DNA of 64,000 nucleotides from Pocillopora verrucosa (GCF_036669915.1 NC_089318.1:19519561-19583560), one strand, 5' to 3'; counted from the first letter of the stretch, positions 10,401 to 22,459 are shown. Numbers and translations: made by a program. Notes: generated by a model from the sequence alone, not told the origin.

Positions 10401-13400
10401 TTTGCATCATTGTTTAAGTAGTTTGATGATTGGCTTCAACGGTTTTTAAGGTGCCAAATTTTTTTTAACCAAATCACGACTGGATAATAGATGATCTCAT
10501 TAAATACACTCTTTATCCCTTCTCAAGATCTGTTCAATCAATTTACAATTTTGTGATTCTAGTTCAAAGATTTCATATTTACTGATTGATATTTTTCCAT
10601 TCTTTAACATATTCTTGGAAATTGAACCCTTTAAATATGAGTGACCAAGACAGAATTTCTTCTTACAATATCATTACAATATCAATCAGGCAAGTGATAA
10701 GAATAAAGAAAAATATCAGTTAGGGGATTATGAGTTGATTCAATACCAAATTCTCCAAACTAATAACACAAGAACTGTATGGCAGACAGTAAAGAGAATA
10801 ACTAATGAGATATTGGAAGTTAAAGGGTTAACAATATTGTTGGAAGAGTTTTTCTTTAGGTTACCCCTTGGAATGTGAGGGTTCATGTCACTTACCTCAT
10901 AATGTTGTTTGGCAGCCTGTTCATCAGCATCATATTTGTTTCTTACGTTCCCTAACTAAAAAGAACAACAGTCATTTATTCATCACTTCCCTGGTTTATA
11001 ACCACCAACAAAATGACCAGCTCCCAGTTGGTTTGTTAGCTCAGTTAGTAGAATACTGTACTGGTATCACAAAGATCATGGGTTGAAATCCACTACAGGC
11101 CTTACTTTTACTGCTGCACAGTACTGTTCGCAACTGTGAAGATCGCTTTCATATTCATTTATTAATCTGCAGTTCATATATATGATTTTCATATATTTAC
11201 AGTCATTTAAAAGAACAACAGTTATAAGGAAGAAACACAAACATAATTTCCTTGTTTACTTAATTCATCAATCAATACATTTATTCACATTTTCCTGATC
11301 AGTCAAGTTGTTTCTTTTAGAAGTTCCATTTATTTTCCCAATCAGTGTTCAATACATGTAAATATCAATAATCAATTTTCACGATATTACCATGATAATG
11401 GTTAGTTTGATATACTGCACAAAGACAAGCCATCACAACTTGACACACAGCTGTTGCAACCACTAAATCATTTCACCATTTATGTCACTGAGGATACTTA
11501 CCCTACAGTTTCGTAAAATTCCTGAAAATCAATTAATCACAGATTAGTTTTGTAGCAAATTGCTTTAACAATACTTTTGTTTGCATGTAATGACTACACT
11601 TTCCCATACATCCCTGGAAAAAATAACAAAATGAGATAAACAAAATTGCAAATCAACAAGGAGTACTGGCTGAACAGCAGCACCTGGGTACAACTTGTAA
11701 GTAAATATACCAGGGAAGCAAAAAACAAGTGTTGAGTTTTATATCTAACTTTACTTGCGACCTACTTTGGTTATCATTTGTAATTTTATACTTTCACTCT
11801 CTTCACATTTTTCCCAGAAATGTTGATTTTAAAGACATTTTGTTACATGCATATAAGAAACTTTCTCATTGGATAGATGATTTGAAAATTTAACATCTCT
11901 CTTGTTCCCAAGTCAGTACTGTTTTTAGATTTACAAAAAAATCTTTTTTTCAAGGGTGGATAACCCTATTCACTAGATAACCGGCTTTCTGCTGGATAGT
12001 GCAGTACATTTTGTTATCACTTGTCCTCTTGGATAGCAGTTTATCTGTTTGATTGCATTATCAGCCTTTTGAATGACTGGACCCAAGTGGCCATTTGTAG
12101 TGGTAAATGTAAGAACAACAGGGAGCTAATACCAAGTTCTGAAGTACATGAAGTCTGACATTCTTATTATTCTGGCACTAGCTGCAATAACAAACTTAAA
12201 AATAATATTTTATCACTAATGCATACCTGCAACTTCAATTCTTATCTCACACATCTCCTTCAATTCACCAACAGGGCCTGTGTACTCCATGGCACATTCT
12301 GTTACGAGAAAATCACACAGTGATACACTTTATTGTTCTGCAATTTCCATCAAGGTGATTAACACCAATTTAATACAAGTCACAATTATGTAATCATATA
12401 AGATGGAAAAAATAGGATATAAATCATGTTTCATACAGATGATGATAACTGTTGGAGTAAGAGAAAGATAAAAACATTTATCACTAAGTTGACTGTAATT
12501 TTGTCAAGAAGGTGGAATAGGGTTTAAAAGTGATGTGTGATTATGCCCAAAGTTAATCCATAACACAAAAAATTTACAGAAAGGCAAGTTAAGGTGAGAT
12601 TTGTAATTTTTCCTTTTAGATTTGTAATGCGTGAAATACTGTTCAAAGTATATGTGACCTCCCTTGCTACCCTTTTTTTCAAGTGACTTCCTTGTGCACA
12701 GGGGCTGTTGTTACAGAGACTCAAATTGTGGGGAAAGAGGAGGGTAACAATGCCTGTAGCTTTATCAAAAGGAGGTGGAAGGTATTGAAGAAACTTGAAC
12801 AACCAGGATGAAGGATTGACAAAGGAAACAGATGGATAATCCTTAACCCCTTAACTCCCAGAAGTGACTAACATGGAATTTCTCCCAATGATATCCATAC
12901 ATTTTCTAGCAAGCAGTTTATGAGAATACTCAAACTTATCAGAAAGAACTTTTTATCTTGATCTTACACCAAGTTTTTGAAACAAATTTACAAGGAGGTG
13001 TGTAGCAGCAAGAGGAGAGAATTGACAATCAGATTTGGGAAGTTAAAGGGTCAAAAAAGGAACATCTAAACACAACTCTCCAGACACTTAGGATACACTA
13101 GCTTAACTTTTGAATGAAAAGGAAAATTTTATTTTAAAGCGGGAGAAAGAGGGAAAGAAAAGAGATCATTCTCCACCCTACCCCAGAAAACTTACCAGAT
13201 TGTACTTCATCCAACTTCTTCTCAACTTGGCTGATGCGCTCTCGATACAACCTGAAAAAGGAGCATCACTTTGCTACTACCTGCTCATCAAAATCGTCAT
13301 AGAAACAGCTTATTTTAACAAATTAATACTAGTAGTAAATTCAAACTTACTGTTCTTTCAGGTCGCTAAATTGTCTTTCCAGGTCTGCCATGTCATTAAG

Positions 13401-13679
13401 ACATTCATTTCTTCTTCTCTCGTTTTCTGTTTCGTCGACTAAAATCAAAAAGAAATTTAGATAAGAATAAGCTAACATACTGGCAAAACAATTTACACTA
13501 AAGAGCAAAATCGCGCGGAAGAAAAAGTCAATAAGTCTGCACTAACTGCTGGACTCGGAAGACGATTCGTCGGAACTCAGGCTGCTCTCTTCCTCTTCGT
13601 CTTCACTCATGTTCTCGTCTTCATTAGGGCTCCTTTCCACCTCCTCCTCGCCATTTTCTTCACCATCTACAGACGGCAT
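7436..13679 (-). CDS. BRMS1L: BRMS1/BRMS1L-like Sin3-HDAC complex subunit
   Basis: Members of this Sds3-like family are nuclear subunits of the Sin3-HDAC co-repressor and bind through coiled coils. Exons in order: 13679-13547, 13438-13351, 13251-13196, 12298-12227, 11521-11502, 10955-10896, 10133-10037, 9875-9777, 9017-8953, an unseen exon, 8164-8092, 7922-7869, 7478-7436. The start MPSVDGEENGEEEVE opens an acidic, Ser-rich N-terminus, followed by ADLERQFSDLKEQ, then the heptad-rich KQELEEKIRKLEEDKQNMDI, then PYIVYMLREMDILEDWAAIRK and YEDGKLYYEGEWF, all in the family's order. Oddities: one exon is only 20 bp; the 9776-9018 intron fits U12-type AT-AA splicing; exon phases demand an unseen exon (length 3n+1) between 8953 and 8164. 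The last exon reads SSAVVTGINTGEVIK then stop, about 28 residues short of vertebrate proteins, so a final exon may be missed. Family call sure, 3' end not. Confidence 0.85.
9018..9776 (-). other. candidate U12-type AT-AA intron in BRMS1-like gene
   Basis: The intron begins ATATCCTTTT, the U12 5' splice-site consensus. A TTTCTTGAC branch-site-like motif lies about 10 nt upstream of the 3' end. Only a 3' boundary after CTAA keeps the frame (ACA-G/GT-CCC, reading TGPYIVYML). The usual AG one base later would shift it. No GT donor near the exon end gives the right phase. Confidence 0.6.
9474..9687. mobile_element. TTAA-ended MITE copy
   Basis: About 210 bp with inverted ends close to TTAACCCTTTAACTCCCA. 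The right end reads GGGAGTTTAAGGGTTAA. Same family as the copies at 10622, 12843, 49718 and 58618. Confidence 0.65.
10622..10834. mobile_element. TTAA-ended MITE copy
   Basis: Starts with GAACCCTTTAAATATGAGTG and ends with GGAAGTTAAAGGGTTAA, about 210 bp, in an intron of the BRMS1-like gene. Confidence 0.65.
11029..11215 (+). mobile_element. tRNA-derived SINE copy
   Basis: A tRNA-like head (TTAGCTCAGTTAGTAGAATA, then GGGTTGAAATCC and an ACAGGCC acceptor end) is followed by a non-tRNA body. The D- and T-arm mismatches argue against a working tRNA gene. It lies in an intron of the BRMS1-like gene. Confidence 0.6.
12843..13056. mobile_element. TTAA-ended MITE copy
   Basis: Left end TTAACCCCTTAACTCCCAG, right end GGGAAGTTAAAGGGTCAA, with AATTTCTCC and GGAGAGAATT sub-terminal motifs as in the other copies. 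Confidence 0.7.
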
Positions 13680-14970
13680 ATTTAATAGATACCACAAATT
13701 CAAGTTGAAGGGTTCACACTGTCAAGAAACGAAGGAACTACCAAAACGTCCAGTAGAACTGTAGTCCCTACTCCTAATTTGTCATGCGCTAGGCTAGAGC
13801 CCGCATTTTCTAACTCAGCGGTTACAACGTTGTATTCCATGTGTAAACGATCTCGACCCCAGGGTCATACTCGTCAGCGGTATGGTCGCCACATGTCAAT
13901 ATTTGACAGTGGCGGTAAATTTGAAATTCGTAACGATTCGCCGTTGCCGTTGTGAAATATCACCACAGTATAATTATTATTTGAGCTGAAACCAAGGGGC
14001 AGGGCCAACCTATTTATGGCATGCTCACTCTGATGAAGGGCCAATGCTTGACACATGAGCTTTAAAACTCTTTTCAATGGCCAATTTACAATTTATCAAC
14101 TCAGTTGATAATACCAAATTACCTTGTTATGACTCTTCCACAGATGCAGCACCAGTTTCTTTAGAAACTTACCCTCTTTATTTCTGACACCCCTTTGTGT
14201 TTAATATCTATCTATTACGCATGAGCTGAGCTAAGCTTTTCACTTGACAATAACATTCTGAAGATGTCAAAAATGTTTCATTTTCTTGTTACTTATCTTT
14301 GCATTGAAAGATCTACCATTAAATTTTGCTTATATCTGTTCCATCTAAGGATGTAAAAATGAAGGCTGACTTCAATCCCAGTCAGGACCACAGACTATAA
14401 TCTTACTGAGATCATGTCAGAGACAAATGCATGCTAGACAGTCCACTGTATAATGCTCTACCCACTTAATCATCAAGTATGTAGAAGTGAGAGGGTGATC
14501 ATCCAAAAAGACCAAGTCTACAATGCAAACGAATGGAGAGAGAGAAAGGAGAAGGAGAAATGGAAGGGAATGGAGAGTAAGGGATGAAGACCAATAATAG
14601 AGAAGGGAGTGGGAATTGAATTATGTATAAAGTGGAAATTATTTTTAGAGGTGATTAACAATGTTCAGGAAATTTTTTTAATGTTATGTTCAGAGTCAAG
14701 GAGAACAATATATTTGTGATGTAAAAGTTACATGATTGTTTCATTCTTTAATGACTTGAAAATACATTGCTAAATTACATCATTAAACAGAACATCATTT
14801 CATAAATAACAAAACTAATTTTTGTTGTTTTTCAGTTATCTGCTTAATTAATTTGATAAGGTGAATGAAATTGCTACTAAGAAGTGATAACCCTAGAAAA
14901 TGAAACGACTATTTACCTTTAAAACACAATTTTGACTATAAAGGTTATGTTGTATATTATCAGGAAGTTC
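13680..14970. other. intergenic between BRMS1-like promoter and BANF1 3' end
   Basis: Upstream region of the BRMS1-like gene and downstream region of BANF1. It holds a dispersed repeat at about 13990-14215 and a GA-rich purine tract at about 14530-14620. No further gene seen. Confidence 0.6.
13990..14215. mobile_element. dispersed repeat with ATCAACTCAGTTGAT core
   Basis: Contains TTATCAACTCAGTTGATAAT, ATGCAGCACCAGTTTCTTTAG and AAACTTACC blocks in the same order as at 43085-43300 and 50340-50545, marking one multi-copy non-coding family. Confidence 0.6.
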
Positions 14971-15243
14971 TTACAGGAAAGCATCACACCATTCTTTTAA
15001 ACAATTGTGACAATCTGATCCCTGCTTCTTGTTAGCTGCACATGTGTCTTTAATCCATTCCATAAACATTTCTTGATCTTTCTTCAGAAGAAGGAATTGG
15101 CCCAACACAACATAGGCCTTGTCAAAACCCTTCTCGGTCAATCTTTCCCCCAGGACTGGACCAATTCCTGCAAGCTCAGTCACAAGCTTTTCACCCATAG
15201 GCTCCGCCACAAAGTTTCTGTGTTTTTGTGAAGTAGAACTCAT
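14971..15243 (-). CDS. BANF1: barrier-to-autointegration factor (BAF)
   Basis: The 90-residue product is full length (vertebrate BAF is 89). BAF is a small DNA-bridging dimer that binds LEM-domain proteins and chromatin and is needed for nuclear envelope reassembly. The helix-hairpin-helix region ([20 protein letters not shown]) and the ends ([28 protein letters not shown]) match the family residue for residue over long runs. The N-terminal Ser-Thr-Ser before QKH preserves the site that VRK kinases phosphorylate in vertebrates (Thr3/Ser4 there). The coding sequence is one exon. A strong polypyrimidine tract plus AG ends just before ATG (CTTTTTAGCATG), so a 5' UTR intron abutting the start codon is likely. 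VRK1 starts 913 bp away, divergently. Confidence 0.97.
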   Translation of the reverse strand: MSSTSQKHRNFVAEPMGEKLVTELAGIGPVLGERLTEKGFDKAYVVLGQFLLLKKDQEMFMEWIKDTCAANKKQGSDCHNCLKEWCDAFL

Positions 15244-16156
15244 GCTAAAAAGAAAGATGTTGTGGTTAAAATAGAAAGTGAAAGACCGCTCTTTCTGATT
15301 AAAGGCGTGCAACTAGATCTTTGCGTGTTTACAACACCAGTCCAGAAGAGAAACATTCATTTGAACTACCACCTGCATTATTTAACAATATCGAGTAGTT
15401 CCCGAAGGATTAACTGGTCTACCTCGAAAAGCTTGTATGCACGTGTGTCACGTGAAAAAGTCTCGATCAATATCTCGATTGATAGCCGATCGATGTATCT
15501 GATTTGCACGGTAAGGACTTAAATGTGCCATTAAGCAATGAGCGGAATAGTTTTGGTCTCACATATCTAAATAATTTGCGATATCTGGCTCTGCTACCAT
15601 TCTTGTAAATTCTGGCAACCGTCGATCCATCCTCATGGCTAATAGATCGATTATAGTGATAAAAAAATGTCGAAAATCGATCAAATAGATGAGGACTCTA
15701 CAGTTCTAAACGATTTTTGGGTAAATTGAGGCGATTAAATGTGCAATTTCCCAAACAAAGTATAGAGGGCGGAGGAAGTGCCGAGTCAACGTTTGCTGAA
15801 ATCGATCGTCGCCATCGTGGACTTAGGAGGCATTTTAACTCCCTAGAATGCGGAGCTAATGCGATATGAAATGAATCGAATGAGATATTACCTTAATTTC
15901 GCAAAGAAGGAGTCGAAAATTTCTGCAGAGACAGTCAAAGACACTTATGACTTGGCTCCTTGTTTAAGTGTGCTCGTGGACCTGTTCCAATGTACATCGT
16001 ATAAGCTTTCCAACTTTGGTAAACCTAGTCATATATGGATAAAGCGAATGGCGGGAAATCGAAAGGGGCTTAGGGACCACTCCAACGACACCTTCCAACC
16101 GATGTCTAGGAAGAACGGAAGACTATCGACACACTCATAGCGATAACTGGCGTAAA
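15244..16156. promoter_or_regulatory. shared BANF1/VRK1 intergenic region, candidate bidirectional promoter
   Basis: This 913 bp gap separates the two divergent start codons. It holds two CACGTG E-boxes 9 bp apart (15440-15445, 15449-15454) and four ATCGAT hexamers (15489, 15646, 15676, 15801), with more CGATC/TCGAT variants around them. ATCGAT resembles the core of the insect DRE element; whether that factor acts here is unknown. A 93-codon ORF at 15859-16140 has no recognisable product and is probably 5' UTR. Confidence 0.55.
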
Positions 16157-18648
16157 ATGAGCTCTTCAAAGCCTAAGCTTGGGAAAAGGAAGGCACCTGC
16201 TGCTAAGGGGCCTGTACCGGTGAAGAAAAAGCCTCACAAGCCCCGAGGAATGGTTAAATTGCCACCAGGAACCGTCTTGACAGACCTCACCAAGAAAAAG
16301 TGGCGTTTGGGAGAGTTGGTAGGATGGGGTGGTTTTGGTGCCATTTACTTAGGTAAAATATATCTGACATGTGAACTACTTGTTGGTGATTTATGGCGCA
16401 TTTGAAACTTTGCTTTTTTTGGTTTTGTGTCTGATTTTTTTGCGATTTTGCCGCATTATCTCAACACATTGCAATGTTGTTATTGATGATAATTTGGGAA
16501 GAGAGTGTTTAATTGCAGAATGAGTTATGAGTCTCCCTTCCTCAGCCCTTCCAAAAAGAAAACTTTTATTGTTAGAACCTTTCAATCAGTATGTTCACTA
16601 TCATTGGTCGATGTAGGGGGCCATATTTGACTGTATGGACTCACAAATTCAAAAGTTTGCTTGAATTGAAATCTTTCCCTCACAGCATTGGGTAGAGTAT
16701 TGGGTATATTACTTTTAATCAAATGGTATAAAATCATGTTTGATTATTTTTAACAGCTTCTCCAGATAGTGGATCACCTGTTACTGAAACTGCTGAACAT
16801 GTTGTTAAAGTGGTAAGAATGTTATTAATATCTGAATGTTCTAATGCTGATAGCACCATTGGTCAATTACAATATTGTTATACCTTTACTCTTGAGTGCA
16901 TAAGAGTCCAGAACTTAAATGCCAAATGAGAAAGATCAAATGGGCAGATCAAGTTTACATTTGGAACATGAATTTAGATTAGAGACTTTAGATTTCTTAC
17001 TTCCTTAGGCCATTTGATTGTAATATCCTTTCCTTTCTTACAGGAGCCACATACCAATGGCCCTTTATTTACAGAACTTGCATTCTATCAACGTGTTGCT
17101 AAGCCAGAACTAAGTATGTCTCTGAATTTTGAATTTAAAAACAACTGTCTCTAATTGATTAAGGGCCTTATTCTCACGACCTTTGTGTTTGATTCAGGAT
17201 AATACTTAAACAAGAAATTTAATACTGGGCACTCTGAGGATAAAAGGGTAATGTCTTGTTAGAATCTCATCAGGGTACATGTTATGACTGGGAAAATTTT
17301 TTCTCTTATTAGTTAAAAGCTGGTGTCAGTCGCATCGTCTAAAACATCTTGGAGTTCCAATGTTTTTGGGTTCTGGGTTACATGAACATGAGTCCAGTAA
17401 GCTGCGATTTCTAGTTCTGGAGAGGTTTGGGAAAGATGTTGATGAGCTTTTCCTAAACAGTAAGCGGAGGTTTGATGTGACAACAGTGTTGATGCTTGGT
17501 CTGAGAGTTGTAAGTTCCTCCATTTACTTGAGAGTCTGCTTTGTTTTTAGTCGTATTATGTCTGCCTCTTAATATGTGATTTCTAATTCTTTTTTTATAT
17601 CGTAGGTCAATGATGATCCATGCTTGTATTAAATTCACTCTAGTGCTTTATAACAGAGTTTCTTTAAAATTGTTTTTTCTTTTTTTTTTTTTAATTCTGT
17701 TGCAAGATCGATGCTCTGGAGTATATTCACTGTCATGAATATACCCATGGAGACATTAAAGGCTCAAATCTCATGATGGGATTCTCAAAGTCAAAATCTG
17801 GTCAAGTAAGTGATGTCTGTACACTTAAGTCATTCACTTACACAAACTGATGCCTGATAAGAACTTTGGGGAAATGAATTGAACTGTTTGTTTTGACAAA
17901 AGATTATTTATAGGTTATATTTGCATATGAGACTGGCTCACATAGCTATTTGAGCTTATCAAACATCAGGAAATGATCAGAAGCACTGCTGCCCTTCGCA
18001 CATGAGACAGCTTATGGTCACAATGGCACAATGAGAATTAAGTGCTCTGCCCGAGAACCTTAATGCAACATCACTTGCAACAACATGAGTCCAGAGTCCC
18101 TAGCATTGAATTTTTGGTCAATGTGGTTAAATACCAAAGATATGTATAAACAATACTAAATAAATGTGAAACAAAGACTCATCATAGTGGTATAGGGTTT
18201 GAAAATTGGGGAATATCACTTGGGTAATATTCTTGGATATAAGCCAATTTAAGCTGGGGATATTTGGTCACATGCTGCATCTAGACCAAGCCAAAATATT
18301 TGATCGATCACAATCATGGATATCACCCGGTTTTAGCAGGGAGATATTCATTCACATGCTGCATTAAGACCAACTGCGTGCAAGCAAAATTATTTCGTGG
18401 ATCATAATTCAGAATATCAGTAACAAAACCCAGAGGATCACTTTTGTAGAAGGCTCTTGGATCAGATTTTTTCCCCCCCACAGGTCTATTTACTGGATTA
18501 TGGGCTTGTATATCGGTTTAGTCCTGATGGGAATCACAAAGAATATAAAGAAGACCCTAAAAGAAAACATGATGGCACAATAGAGTTTACCAGCAGAGAT
18601 GCACATAATGGTGTAGGTAAGCTGATCACCAGCTGCCAAACTTTTAGT

Positions 18649-18705
<57 letters not shown>

Positions 18706-20360
18706 TATTTTTAATTCACCTGTTGTAGTTATTGTAACTGGGTTGCCTGTGCAAGTACAACCTTGAGGCTTTGTGGGTGAGCAAGCAATAAAGATGGCTC
18801 TGTGGATAATCTGCCTGCATGATGGACTTGTTTGTACAACAAACATTACACCAGTGGAGTGGGTCAAAAGTTAGGACTGGGTTTTAAAAATCTGGAGAAT
18901 GATCTAAATCTATATACTACATTTAGCAACACATTACATCTTTACTAAGTAACAAACAAAGAAACAAAACCAAAACCTAAACCCCTCCGGTCATTTTCCT
19001 CCTGGAGCAATCTAGTTTTCAATAGACTTGCTCCTCTAGGATGCATGTTCAGGAAATAATGTTATTCAAGGACTACAAACTTTGTTCCCAACACATTAAA
19101 TGCTTCTATCCCTTCTGGCCAGGGGTATGATTTGTAATCCTAATAATTCCTCTTATTTGAGGATCTTCTGCAACTAACTTGTTAATTTTACTTATCATAC
19201 TTTGGTATTTGTAGTCACCTCGCGGCGTAGTGATTTGGAGATTCTGGGTTTTGTGATGCTACAGTGGTTGTGTGACAGACTTCCCTGGGAAAAGAATCTT
19301 CAGGATAAGGAATATGTGAGGAATGAAAAGAATAGGTTTGTGCAGTCTCTTCTCCCAGTAGGTTATGATGTCAGCTTATATCACATATTTTTATGGAATG
19401 ACAGTTAAAATATAATTGTTGTAAGGGTTACTCTTTGTTTTTACTAGGTATATGAAGAACATTCCAAAATTAATGAGGGACTGTTTTTGTGGAGATCATC
19501 AAGGTAATGTTTATTACCAACAGTTTAATTGAGGCTCAATGAGTCATGTGGAGCTTAAAACAATCCAAGCATACCCCCCTCCCTTATTTTGAGTCCTTCT
19601 TTTTATGGGCATAGGTTATTTTCATATGCTTGAATTTGATCTTCTATGGTCTTCCTCACTAGGAGTATACAGGCTTATTTCAGTGTTGATGTTCCTTTTT
19701 TGCAATTTGTGTGTTCAAAGTTTGGTCCTTTTTTCTTGGGCAGCATATTGTGGTGGTTGTACAAGTCTTCCCCTTCCTTCTTTGAAGAGAGAATGGTTAA
19801 CTGATTATATGCACACATCTTTCATTGTAGTTGAGATACAAAAGTACTTGGAATACATCAACACATTGGAATATGAAGATCAACCAGACTACGAATTCAT
19901 TCGTAAACTGTTCAGAGAGGGCCTTAAAAAGAGGGGATGTACAGATGATGGAAAGAATGTGAAGTTCACCACCTCAAAAGCCAGCTCAGCCACTGCTGAT
20001 CTTCCCAATGGTTATAGCTCAGCAGGAGAGGTCTGCATGTTATTATTAATATTTATATTATCAGGAGAAATTCTGTCTTGGGCACTTGTGGGTGTCAAAG
20101 GATTCGCAACAAATTCCTTGTGAACAAGTTGTGCTATTTTTTCTACCCTGAAACAGTCATTTTCCATCTTTGTGTTTTGGCTTTTTCACCCACAAGCAGG
20201 TGTCAAAAAAATCTGGCAATAAGGACCAATGTCAATGCTTACAGTGCTTCCATTCCATGTCCCATTATATGTCCAATCAATGGAAACTAAAAATAATATA
20301 CTGGATGTAACTATCAACAAAATAGGTTTAAACCACTTTTTTTGCGTTTCAGCACATTTG

Positions 20361-20415
<55 letters not shown>

Positions 20416-20848
20416 CATTTTTATTATTATTACTTCTTATATATAATATATGTCCTATATATCTTCACATTGCTATTATTACTTTTTTTTCTTCTCCTTC
20501 TTTAAAGTTCAAGAAGTAAATGTAACCAGAGCATATATCTGTTAGTTTTTCTTAGATTTTTATTAGCCTTTTTAATGTGTTCAGTTTTTTTTAAGGATTT
20601 TATCATAATTTTTTAAAATATTTTTAGTGATTACAGTGAGTAAAGAATATATTTTAAATGTCCTATTCTTGTCTATATAAATATTATTTTCTTATGAATT
20701 GCAGAAGCGCAAGTCAGAGGACACAAGTGTGTCACCTCCAGCTAAGAAATCTAAAGCCAACCCAGTCAGAGCAACTCGAGGAAGAGCTGCAGCCAAACAA
20801 CAAGCTGAACCTGCCAGACCAAGAGTTAGGAGAGCAAGACAAAGATAA
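16157..20848 (+). CDS. VRK1: vaccinia-related kinase 1
   Basis: VRK1 is a nuclear Ser/Thr kinase of the CK1 group that phosphorylates BAF, histone H3 and other chromatin proteins. Ten exons (16157-16352, 16757-16812, 17044-17113, 17313-17509, 17707-17805, 18484-18616, 19215-19335, 19448-19503, 19831-20030, 20705-20848) close in phase to 423 residues (human 396). Visible elements: glycine-rich loop [12 protein letters not shown] (54-65), VVKVEP lysine (83), catalytic loop HGDIKGSN (Asp189), the VRK-type DYG in place of DFG (211-213), and [19 protein letters not shown], a VRK signature. The C-terminal tail is basic ([17 protein letters not shown]), suited to nuclear targeting and chromatin contact. 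The start was chosen because a Lys-rich N-terminus leads straight into the kinase domain. It is head to head with BANF1 and tail to tail with the thiazole kinase gene. Confidence 0.96.
18651..18703. repeat. (AT)n microsatellite
   Basis: About 26 AT units in a VRK1 intron, 34 bp after the exon 6 donor. It produces artefactual Tyr-Ile reading frames on both strands. Confidence 0.95.
20365..20433. repeat. (TTA)n microsatellite
   Basis: Near-pure TTA/ATT triplet run in the last VRK1 intron. Confidence 0.95.
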
Positions 20849-20901
20849 CCAGTTATGGTTGATACAGCCTCTTCACCCTAAGCTAGTTGTCTTCTATGCT
20901 G

Positions 20902-20907
20902 AATAAA
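20902..20907 (+). terminator. VRK1 polyadenylation signal
   Basis: AATAAA begins 54 bp after the VRK1 stop codon in a U-rich context (GGTTATTTTATT follows). Confidence 0.7.
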
Positions 20908-22459
20908 TAGGGTTATTTTATTATCAAAGACATATGGCCTTGTTGCAAGTAAATAACAAACTTAAGGCAACAAGTCTGTGCCTACCATATCACAGAATTA
21001 GAAAAGCAAAGGCAGAATGGTAGGGGCAAATTGATTCCATTTAGATGTCGCAAAAGATGTAGAATATGCCAGACAGAAAAACATCAAACTTTTCATGTAC
21101 TCAAATGTACAAAAGCAGAGTAAATCACCTAATTCTGGGTCAACCCTAGAATTGAGTTCAAGTGGCATTTATGAGGAGGTCACTTTTGAAGTTACTTTGA
21201 TTTGATTTTTCAACTCTTGAATGAATTTTATTTACTTTTGTGCTCAGTGATCCCTTCCTTCATTTAAGCGCAAGTTTGACTTTAGTATTCAACACATGAA
21301 TTAAACTCCATTATTAATTAAACTCCATTATTTGGGTCAATTCAAATGGGTATTTAAGTTTGTACACAGAAAACTTGATGTTTGAAAGATGCCATGTAGA
21401 ATAATGTATTGGTTAAGGCTCCATGATATGAAGATTATTTAATACTTAAATCTCATGAAATATTGTCATAAGTGTTCTCCAGATAATTAGTAGCCAGCCA
21501 TTGATACAAGACTGGGTGAAGGTAAAATTTATTTCAATCTAAGACTGCTATTTGACAACTGCTTTGTGTACTTTTAGTGGCTGGCATCTCAGAAACAAAT
21601 GATAGGTAGAAATACTGGCCTGACGTGTTCCTAAAGAACACATTGTCATCTTGATATAGGAGAACCTCACTAATTCAAACTAAGTGAACTCAAACCTCTC
21701 AGTAACTTAAATAAGATGCGATTTCAACCATTTTTTTTTTCTACTTTGTCTACTTTTAGTGGCTAGCATCTCAAAAACAAATGATAGGTAGAAATACTGG
21801 CCTGACGTGTTCCAAGAGAAAACTGTGTCATCCTGATATAGGAGAACCTCACCAATTCAAACTCAGTGAACTCAAACCTCTTAGCAACTCGAACAAGATG
21901 GGATTTCAACCGTTCTTTGTTTCCGATGGCAGATCAAGTTATCCAGTCTCTACTGTATTTTGTAATGTAAAAGTTATTTCAGCATATATCATGTACCAGA
22001 ATTAAAATAAAGTTTACATTTGTGAGGCATTGAGGTAAGTAATAAAGTCATGCATGGTATACTAGCAGATTAAGATATGTCCATTTTGTTAAGTATCCCT
22101 ATTATGTAAGCAGGGTCAGTATTTTAAGGTACATAAGCAATTTTTCTTATTCTAAATGGTATGTAAAATATTATTAAATATTAATTTAAAATAAATTTGC
22201 AAATATCCTAGGTTAACTCAATAGACATACTAAACTATTTGTGAACTTATTTGTTTGAAGAGATTACAATTGATGGGTAACTGGCTCAGAACTGGTGGTC
22301 AAAATGCTCTTGGCTAATTTTAATTAGTCTGATGTTCAAATTCTTTTGACACTTTTCCCTTACTTAATTCCTGTAACTAATTTACAAGGACTTCCACTGC
22401 CACTATAAACAAGAATTTACAAATATGATCTTGGCGGTGTGTAGAGGAAATTAGGAAAT
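20908..22459. other. intergenic between convergent VRK1 and thiazole kinase genes
   Basis: No gene seen. The main content is a tandem duplication at 21560-21920; the rest is AT-rich unique-looking sequence. Confidence 0.6.
21560..21920. repeat. two-copy tandem repeat, period about 182 bp
   Basis: AAATGATAGGTAGAAATACT and GGAGAACCTCAC blocks occur at about 21597 and again 182 bp later, with roughly 90% identity by eye, separated by a T-run. The inner part (CTCAAACCTCT...) has inverted relatives at about 31095-31245 (GGGTTTGAGTTATCAAGG), so this is a dispersed family. Confidence 0.8.

Noticed and set aside
11029..11110. Possible functional tRNA gene
   Set aside because: A and B boxes are present but the arms mispair and a SINE body follows, so it is a SINE head.
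15859..16140. 93-codon ORF just upstream of VRK1
   Set aside because: No recognisable domain; best explained as 5' UTR or promoter sequence. Kept only as a note.
18490..18867. 125-codon minus-strand ORF with Tyr-Ile repeats
   Set aside because: Produced by the (AT)n microsatellite and antisense to a VRK1 exon.
19605..20123. 172-codon ORF on the plus strand
   Set aside because: It is VRK1 exon 9 (19831-20030) extended into both flanking introns; the outer parts have no similarity and the splice sites are clear.
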